Below are positions 56,871 to 64,000 of a DNA stretch of 64,000 nucleotides, one piece after another. Made by a program: the position numbers and the translations under genes. This DNA comes from Coptis chinensis (taxonomy: Eukaryota > Streptophyta > Magnoliopsida > Ranunculales > Ranunculaceae). Within the stretch, counting starts at the first letter, position 1. Each line of letters begins with the position of its first letter. The notes beneath the pieces were generated by a model that saw only the letters and a program-made list of their open reading frames with translations, had not been told where the DNA came from and did no database searches. The stretch covers positions 8,847,001 to 8,911,000 of the forward strand of contig CM027378.1 in NCBI GenBank assembly GCA_015680905.1, written 5' to 3'.

Positions 56871-58837
56871 TTCTGAAACATAGACCAAATCAGAATCATT
56901 AGATTTTAATCGAACTGGTGATATCACTGGACTCCAATTATCTTCTTCTAGCTCTACTGATTGATCTGATAAAAATCAAGAAACGTATACTATGTTGATC
57001 AGGACCATATCTTATCAAGGTACTTATGTTAGATGCCACTAATATATTGATTGATTGCACTAGGGGTTTGTTCTCTTATGTGTATTGCAGCAGCGATTGT
57101 ACTGGATAAAATTATCAGGTTTGGTGATGACCAGCCTAAAAAACCACCTAGCTCATTCAACTCTAGATATGTTTGCTCTTATCAAGGTACACTACTTTTC
57201 TTTTGGCTTATCATATCTGTATTGTGTATGCTACTCATGAAAGTACATTGCAAGTCTTGATTTGGGTCCAAATATTATTGGGAATTGGGACTTATTTTGT
57301 TGTCATATGTCACACCGACTTACTACTAGAATACCGCAATGCAATGGGGAGGAGTGGAACTCATGGAGAGAGAGAGTTATTTGTATATGTTTGTTCTCAA
57401 TTTGTCCATTTCTTTCTCCATCTTTTCTTTGAGATGCCTTGGTTGACATAGATTTGACCTTATCGAATTTTGAAAGATCGGGATGTCAACCAATCAAGTC
57501 AAACCTGGCTGAGAAATTTAGATTACAAGGTATTTTACATCAACTTGTTCGTTGTATATTATTTTGTAATGTGTCCGTTTTGGACCTTGTATTTACCACT
57601 GTGTGATATACTTAACATAGCAGAGCAATTTAAGAAAACCTTCATATCCCCCAAGGGCAAGGTTCAAGTTGTGGATAAAAAAACAACACAATTCATCTCT
57701 GATTCATGACATTCTAATTTTAATGCCTTAAATTCTTGATACTGTTGTCATTCCTTGGACATTATATTTTATTGCCAATTAATTTTTAATGTAGTATTGT
57801 CATTTGTTTTTTTAGTTGGTTGGTTTGGATAAGAGAGGGAACACTAAAATAGAAATTATGGGGAATGATTTGGTAGAGGCTGGAAAGAGTTGAATGGGTA
57901 GAAGTGATATTCCTTTTAAGGTGACCACCGTTGAATGGTGGTATTGGGATCATTTGGGGATAGTTAGATGGTGAAGGTTTCGAACATTATTCATAGCTGT
58001 GTCGGATATCGGTGGTTCTGTTGGAAATTTAGAATTGTTCACTTTTGGATGTGAAATGGTTCCTTTGAAGGATGAGGGGGGTGGTGAGACGTTTTTCATA
58101 TCAGCAGCAACAATTTGGTTTGAAATTTTTTACAAAGTGTTTTGAGCTCTTGAAAGTTCGAAAGCTTCCTACGTGAGTTGTGCTACATTGAGTACAGTGT
58201 CTGCACTTTTGACATGTTACAGACAACTGTTCAACTTTCAAGTTCAAACCTACTTGAATTTTCATGGGCTTATATTGAGTATTGGATTTCAACTTTAACA
58301 CTGGTTGGGGCAAAATTCAAAAGTTTTTGGCTAGCCCAATGGGCCATCTTACATTTTGAATGTACAGGAGGTAATGAGGTATTGAGGTAACATTCCTTAC
58401 CATTCTTATGATCTTCACAAAAACGTCGGACCACTCTCAAAAATAGTAGTTCACTAATTTTGGATGTGCTAGAAAAGCTTATGGTTGTCGAGTTTTGTTG
58501 GACTTGATCTGCAAACTTCGATGATATTTTGGCTCTAAATAATCATTGGTTATTGATGGCTAATGTCATTAACTGATATAATAATGCAATTCATATATAA
58601 ATGAAGTGAGTGTGATATAGCCAATCCCAGCCATCTTATTGTCTATATATGGGATCCCACATTCCTACCCTGAATTGGACTATGAATGTATCGCCTATTT
58701 ATTATTATTACTATTATTATTATAGTTGATGTTATTGAGTGTGGAAATACTAGTAATCAGTTGTATTTTTGTTCCCCAAAGGGAAAAAGGATGAAGTTCC
58801 CGTAAGTCTAATATATAGACTCCATAATTTATATTCC
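56871..58837. other. Unassigned cargo between captured fragments
   Basis: Contains exon-like stretches with GT/AG borders, for example 57096-57186 (after a TGTATTGCAG acceptor, ending in CAAG/GTACAC) and 57490-57530, but I recognise no family. The rest is AT-rich; minus-strand ORFs here are not supported. Confidence 0.4.
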
Positions 58838-59088
58838 AAGGGACTTCCATTTGCGGGACCAATCTCCACATTGAGAACAAATGAAGTTGAACTGGTACAC
58901 TATTTGAATTATGATTGCTTGTTGATACTCAAAACTCTCTCTTAAATAAGGTTTTTTTTTTTTTTTTTTCAACTTGTTAGGTTCAAGCTGTCCTTCAAAT
59001 GCTGCAAGGGTTTTCGAGCTCTCTCTTTTATTGGGATGATGACAGTTTTTGTCCCAAAACTGGGATTTATCTGGAACATGTTTCTCAG
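58838..59088 (+). pseudogene. Captured fragment of a gamma-tubulin complex component gene
   Basis: Two exons: 58838-58894 (GLPFAGPISTLRTNEVEL) and 58981-59088 (VQAVLQMLQGFSSSLFYWDD, CPKTGIYLEHVSQ), separated by a short GT..AG intron. The pattern fits the N-terminal half of plant GCP5/6-type spindle-pole proteins. The downstream donor is GC. No frame break within this short piece, which could mean recent capture. Confidence 0.62.
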
Positions 59089-59249
59089 GCAAGTCTCACT
59101 TGTATGCACTGTTATTAACTTATTGTATCCAGTATAGAGCATGTAGGTGTTTTAAAAAGGTCATCTCATCCTGTAGTCATCAAGTGATTGGTTTATTTCC
59201 GTATATTTCTCAGTTTTTAACTTATAGTAATTGTTATGTATTGTTTTAG

Positions 59250-59318
59250 CATGGTGATGAAGGTCAACTAAGCATGGCATTTGCGACTGATACTTGGAGA
59301 AGGTTCCCCAGATTAGGT
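59250..59318 (+). pseudogene. Displaced SAC-domain exon
   Basis: HGDEGQLSMAFATDTW after a TTTTAG acceptor. In SAC phosphatases this directly follows the VIDLTDK segment that ends at 56173, so the original intron was enlarged to about 3 kb by the TRM and GCP fragments. Confidence 0.65.
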
Positions 59319-59886
59319 GATTTTCTTGTTTACAAAGAGAGAGAAGGAAAATAAAATGAAACTGACAAAATGGTTACAAAGCTGTTTTTCTTCACTGTTT
59401 ATGATCTTCACTATGTTATCAGTTTTTGTGATGATTCTTTTATGTTTGTTTGCCGGTTGAGGGTGAATCGTGGAAATCAGTGGAGTGGAACATATTATGG
59501 AAGTCAGATTTCTGAAGGATATGGGTATGCTGCAACCCACTTCCAGACTCCAACACGTCTGCCAGAGCATATGGGACTTATCTAGTGTATGGCAACCACC
59601 AACAAGTAAGTTTGAATGTCTGATAAGCTCTCATCTTTTTCTCCAAATACGATCAGGCTCTTATATAAAGTGTTGACAGTTAAATCATCATGAATTGCAA
59701 TTAGTGAACTATATTGTTGACTTTGAACTATGACTTAAAGTCAAGCTGAGAGTCAATGGTGCCTCATCGTCTACGTGAAGACAAATGTTATTTCTGCAAT
59801 TCCTATCTCTATTATATTATTTTAAATGCACAAAAACGTCTATTTATTAACAACGTTTTTCGCTCTTAGGTCGATTGATTTAAGAA
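59319..59886. other. Unassigned stretch
   Basis: An open segment at 59465-59600 (VEHIMEVRFLKDMGMLQPTS) looks exon-like, but I cannot assign it. Nothing else is seen. Confidence 0.35.
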
Positions 59887-60548
59887 AGATGGAGATTCTG
59901 TAAGTAACGGGACACAGTTTGCCAAAGTTTCTGGTAAGGTCACTATTGCAACATTTTTATACTTGTTCAACCCTTCATTTTTTTTGCCATTCTTCTTTTG
60001 TTTATATTCTCTCTTATTGTGTGGTTCTATTGCTTAGAAGTAACTTCTAAGCAATGTGAGGACCCTACATCTATCCTACCAGAGCTTCATTGGGGTGAGA
60101 TATATAGCTTCCAGTGACACACATATAGTAATGATTCTTGAGCAATCAAATAATTCTGTTCAGGTAGGGGCCTCCACTAAAGATGCACCTCAAGTTGAGT
60201 CCTCGGTTGCCAAGCGTGGAGATATTCTTATTGACATCAATGACCGATTCCCTCGGGATTTCCTGTCAGATATATTTTCAAAGGAAAGATTGACTGAAGA
60301 CTCCTCTAGCATAAGTCTGTTGTACAATGATGGAACTGGATTAAGCATAAACATTGGTCATTCTTTCAGAAGTTAGTACAGGATGAGTTTGTTAGAAATG
60401 ATGTTTCTCTTATGGATCAGGACCATTTTGGATATTCGTCTCCACTTACTAAAGTTGATGAAGAGAGTCTTGGAGCCTATAACTTTTCACAGCTGATGAC
60501 CAACGTGAATATATACCTTAAGAGTTGTGGATTCTCAAATTTTTTTTG
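59887..60548 (+). pseudogene. Captured fragment of a PB1-domain Raf-like kinase gene
   Basis: Exons: 59887-59931 (KDGDSVSNGTQFAKVSG), 60037-60109 (SILPELHWGE) and 60164-60548. The last reads VAKRGDILIDINDRFPRDFLS, DIFSKERLTED, GLSINI, then after one shift HWSFFQKLVQDEFVRNDVSL and MDQDHFGYSSPLTKVDEES. This is the linker between the PB1 and kinase domains in plant Raf-like MAPKKKs. No kinase catalytic motifs are included, so it has no catalytic capacity. Confidence 0.72.
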
Positions 60549-60930
60549 AGTAGGAAATTCAGCAGGAACCATATGTCTCCTTTCCTGCATATATAGAGAA
60601 AGGTTAAAAAATGTCTTATTATAGTTCGAAGAATAGTAATTGATACAATATTTGAGTTTCTATAAATAATTGACTGATCACTAGTACTTTTTGAAAGTTA
60701 CGTTCATGTTCGACATTGTTCTTTCTTATCTTAATGAAATAAGTTCTTCAAAGAATTTATTTATGTTGGGTTGCTTTTGTTAATTGGTGTTGATGTTTAT
60801 GAATATGAAAGGGAATGTGGTGGTTTGGGACAGGTTTTTATTTTCTGGTTAATTGTTATAAGCAATACCAACAAAAAATGACAAAGGGTGAGATAAAAGG
60901 TTGTCCAACAATCTTCTTTTCCAAAAGAAT
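60549..60930. other. Cargo end and second copy of the 3'-UTR-like segment
   Basis: 60720-60815 is a diverged copy of 51474-51570 (aataagttcttcaaagaatttatttatg). It joins the cargo to the subterminal repeats. No gene is seen. Confidence 0.5.
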
Positions 60931-61239
60931 TTATCACGGTTATTTTTTATATTATCTCGGTTTCAATAAAAAAACATCTCAGTTTTTCTTTCTATACTAA
61001 TTGGTTTCAATCAACAATTTATCTCGGTTTTATCTATATAATATCGGTTTTATTTAGAAAACCGAGATAATATATTTAGATAAGATGTCAGACTTCTGAG
61101 ATAATTTAGTAGCTTATTATCTCGGTTTTGTAGAACTCTATTACCTCAGCGGATTTTACCTCGGTTGTTTTTTCCTAGAAAACCGAGATAAAAACTCTAA
61201 CATCTCACCTTTTAGCTGAGCTTATAAGCCCTTTTTTTA
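60931..61239. repeat. CACTA right subterminal inverted repeats
   Basis: At least eight copies of TTATCTCGGTTTT or its inverse AAAACCGAGATAA in about 300 bases (clearest at 60953, 61021, 61061, 61119, 61181). Clustered inverted subterminal motifs are the transposase-binding sites of CACTA elements. The terminal segment cttataagccctttttttag ends near 61239; a proper CACTA/TAGTG end is eroded. Confidence 0.75.
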
Positions 61240-61584
61240 GGATCACTTGAAGAACTTGCAGGTTGTAGTAGATATATTTCGTTTTAATTTCTGCTACATG
61301 CATTGAAGAGAGAAGCGGACTGGTATAAACTTATGAAGTACCTTGGTTGTTTCCTCCAAACCAAATCCCAAAGCAGTAAAGCCTACAGACGATAAAATTT
61401 GACTATAAGTACATGTGATAAAGAAAGAAACCAAGTGAGGAAAGGGGGCAGAAAACATCCTGGTTTATTTACACTTGTCACAGGATGGAAATGCTAATAC
61501 AAACAGAAAGAAAACAAATACGTTGTTAGACAATACAATCCCTTTTAATATAAAAACCCTACAAAATGAACTCCCAAAACTTCT
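61240..61584. other. Stretch between CACTA end and LINE
   Basis: No ORF, repeat or RNA gene is seen. It may be flanking host DNA. Confidence 0.4.
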
Positions 61585-61970
61585 TCATTTTATTTTATTT
61601 ATTTATTTATTTTCCGATAATTAAATTTTAGGCCACACCAATCAAAGTGCGGAGGTGGGAGAGGACTTCACCATCAGCGATACATAGAAACACGTAGCCT
61701 AGATCAACTCAAACCTTACAAAGAACGAAATGCTTAGACATTAAAACCCAGATGCTTAAACATGTAAGTAGTTTCTTCTTTCCTTAGTTAGAAACACCCA
61801 GTACCAAAAGACCGACTTCACTTCTAAGCAAGCATGGCCTAATACCTTGTTTCTAAGGATTCGACGAATATTTCTCGTTTACCACAGTAGGCAAATGACA
61901 GTATATATTAGGCCTGGGTTTCCAGAGTTTCACCCCGAAAGCTCTTTCTCTAATCTTTGGCCAGGAGTAA

Positions 61971-62294
61971 CTATTGTACCAGTAAGTTGACTGGTGCAAT
62001 GCAAGGAAAGGCAACTTGAGTCCGCTGCATAAAACCCGTCCTCAATTCTAGTACAAAAGAACAATTTAGGAATAAGTAATTTGGTGGTCTCGTGCAAGAT
62101 ATGGCACAAAGAGCATACTGGTGTGACTGATGTACTGTGACGTTGGTACCCCTATGTAATAGATTTCCAGATGTAAGGGTGCCTCTAAGCACTGGAGACC
62201 AGATAAGAACCTTACTTCCAATGGTGGGAACTTTCCCAAACCATTTGGAAGGGACAAAGTTACAGTCTAACAGACAGATCAACAGGTTGAACAT
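61971..62294 (-). pseudogene. LINE zinc-binding C-terminus (zf-RVT)
   Basis: KWFGKVPTIGSKVLIWSPVL, LTSGNLLHRGTNV, and a degenerate Cys/His part (LCAISCTRPPNYLFLNCSF) form the zf-RVT pattern found at the end of plant LINE polyproteins. It is downstream of the RT on the same strand, separated by broken sequence (62300-62530). Confidence 0.75.
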
Positions 62295-62537
62295 TATTTT
62301 CTCCAGTCAGAACTCCATGGAAAAAACTATAATCACAAAGAAACATAATAACTGAGCAGATTTGCTATAACACTTTGTACAAGTATAAGCCTTGCACCTT
62401 TACATAGAAAAATACATTGCCACACCCAAACTTTCTTTGAATAGTTTTAATTACCGGATTCCACACCCTCTTACCGCATCCAAAGTAGCGACAAGGCAGT
62501 GAACGTATTGCACATTCTAGCCAATTTCTGCATATTA

Positions 62538-63975
62538 TCAACCTTGCTCAACTTCAAACAGACTCATATACATACTTTCAGACCTGAAAGAACCTCCAAA
62601 ATCAGTAGGCGACTTAATGACAACGAGCTGAGACACTGAAGCATCCAACAAAAACAACAACAAACTGTAGAATAGCAACTTTTGGACCATTTGAAGATGG
62701 TCTAAAACCTTTAACGAAACGCATACCTCAGCCATAGAGAGTAACCAACTAAGAGCTTCCATAACTATGTAAAACAAGAATGCGGATATGGGATCTCCCT
62801 GCCTTAAACCCCTCTGATTGTTAATGAATCCCATCCAGCGAACCTTCCACAAGAACTGGAAAGGAGGGTGAAGGTATACAATTTTAATCCAACTTCTGAA
62901 TTTTTTCTCCATATCCCATCCTAGACATGAGGTAGTCCAGAAAAAACCAGTTTACATGATCACACGCCTTCGTGATGTCCACTTTACAAAGTAGTCCGTT
63001 CGTTTTCATCTTAAGACAAGCATCTAAACACTCATTGGCAATAAGAGGGCCATCTAATATCTGTCTTCCACAAACAAAGGTGCTTTGGTGACACGACAAA
63101 ACAGATGGTACAACCCCTCTAAGTTTAGTAGCCAACACCTTAGAGAACACCTTATAAATACCACAAACCAAGCTAATGTGCCTGTAGTCTTTTTGAAATA
63201 ACACACCCCCCTTCTTAAGAATGAGGATAATAAAGGTCGATTTATTCCTCCAATCTATAGAAGCTGATTCCTGAAATTCGAGTACCACAACCATTAAGTC
63301 ATCTCTCAATGTCTTCCAACATTTCCTGATTACAAGCATTGGAAAACCATCGCGCCCTAGTACTCTGTCACTTCTAACTTCATTAATCGCGGCCAAGACT
63401 TCATTCTAATCGATCGGAATTTCTAATCTAGTCACTTGCTCCGTAGGAATTAACTCAAACTCCATGCCATCCATCCCAGTTTTAACAAGAGGGTCTTCCA
63501 AGTACAAAGACTCATAAAAGTTTGCAATATATTATAACCCTCCAATCACTTACCTCTTGCCATTAAGCACCACACCAGCTTATTAACAGAGTTTACTCCT
63601 TGCATTATCATACTTAAGGGGAAAAAAGGTACTACTTCCCCTTCTTTAACATACCTAACTCAATAATTATGTGTCCAATTGATTTCTTCCTTCCTTAGTA
63701 GAGCATAAAGATTACTTTTGAGACAAGCCATGTGCAGCTCTTCATCGAGAGAGAGAGAGAGAGCTCTCTTCGTTCCTTTCTAACTCATCAATCTGTTGAA
63801 CTTTGGACTTTATAAACAAATCTACTCTCTCGATTACTTCCTTATTCCAAGCCCTCGACTTGGTTTTCAATTCTCTAATCCTGCACCACCAAACATAACT
63901 ACGAAATCCATTAATAACTAACAAAAACCACCACTCTTCAATTTTCTGCATAGAGAACGCATCTTCAAACCACAC
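62538..63975 (-). pseudogene. LINE reverse transcriptase
   Basis: Pieces at 63975-63742, 63396-62884 and 62912-62538: GRDGFPMLVIRKCWKTLRDD, WRNKSTFIILILKKG, FSKVLATKLRGVVPSVLSCH, KVDITKACDHVNWFFLDYL, then GFINNQRGLRQGDPISAFLF. The first catalytic Asp (VDITKA) is present, but the FADD box is absent: the expected place reads LDHLQMVQKLLFYS. Reverse transcription is therefore unlikely. Frameshifts lie near 63400 and 62900. Confidence 0.85.
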
Positions 63976-64000
63976 AAGTTCGAAGCGGAATGGAAAAGAC

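Larger units (their letters stand above)
42948..61239 (+). mobile_element. CACTA (En/Spm) transposon with captured gene fragments, left end missing
   Basis: Contains the end of a TNP2 transposase, a second multi-exon gene (Transposase_24 and Ulp1-like), a 9 kb cargo of host gene fragments, and a right end rich in inverted subterminal repeats (TTATCTCGGTTTT). The left end and most of TNP2 are lost at the junction with element E. A proper CACTA terminus is not readable; the last recognisable bases are cttataagccctttttttag at 61220-61239. Confidence 0.8.
61585..64000 (-). mobile_element. L1-type LINE, 3' part, minus strand
   Basis: The A-rich 3' end appears as tttatttatttatttatttt at about 61590-61612. 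Reading the minus strand from 63975 down: an endonuclease-RT linker (LKTKSRAWNKEVIERVD), reverse transcriptase, and zinc-binding C-terminus. The 5' part is outside the window. Frames are broken. Confidence 0.8.

Noticed and set aside
1..64000. tRNA, rRNA or other structured RNA genes
   Set aside because: No cloverleaf or conserved rRNA sequence was seen; the Asp-tRNA-like matches are primer binding sites only.

Overview
This is plant nuclear DNA, probably eudicot and probably heterochromatic. It is a stack of nested and rearranged transposable elements, and I see no intact host gene. The evidence is Ty3/gypsy pol proteins of the Athila lineage with an Asp-tRNA-like primer site (TGGCGCC), a CACTA (En/Spm) transposon with TNP2, Transposase_24, DUF8039 and Ulp1-like modules, a plant L1-type LINE, intron-rich gene fragments with GT..AG borders, and TATA boxes with pyrimidine-rich leaders. 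No database or alignment tool was run; family names come from recognising motifs and similarities are judged by eye.

Layout. (A) 1-8913: 3' part of an Athila-like element: broken pol, two accessory ORFs in the env position that I call alpha (3185-4343) and beta (5196-6089), a long 3' noncoding region, polypurine tract and LTR. (B) 7925-15558: a 7.63 kb tandem unit made of LTR, scrambled LTR pieces, alpha, beta and 3' noncoding region, with no primer site, gag or pol. It is followed by a second copy (C, 15559-18664) that has lost alpha and beta. (LTR cluster) 18665-23123: a complete LTR, an inverted LTR and another LTR; the first two form a palindrome of about 1.45 kb arms with a 49-bp filler copied from beta. 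(D) 21650-25753: 5' LTR, primer site, leader and broken gag/protease, interrupted by (E) 25754-42947, a roughly 17.2 kb Athila-like element with gag, protease, RT, RNase H, integrase, two alpha-type ORFs, a 39-codon single-span membrane peptide, beta, and a truncated 3' LTR. (CACTA) 42948-61239: end of TNP2, a multi-exon second gene (Transposase_24, coiled coil, triplicated DUF8039-like exons, Ulp1-like protease), then 9 kb of cargo with fragments of at least four unrelated host genes (SAC phosphoinositide phosphatase, TRM/LONGIFOLIA DUF4378 protein, gamma-tubulin complex component, PB1-domain Raf-like kinase), ending in inverted subterminal repeats. (LINE) about 61585-64000, minus strand.

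The most interesting system is the modular 3' half of the Athila elements. In A and B a polypurine-tract-like sequence (TTTGGGGG) follows each coding module (pol, alpha, beta) as well as the true 3' LTR junction. Two of these are preceded by perfect hairpins sharing an AGGA loop, several accessory ORFs have their own TATA box, and a GC-rich leader motif is shared between the gag and beta leaders. The second point of interest is the multi-gene capture in the CACTA element. All coding regions carry frameshifts or stops, so these are relics, although the shared noncoding signals may still be informative.
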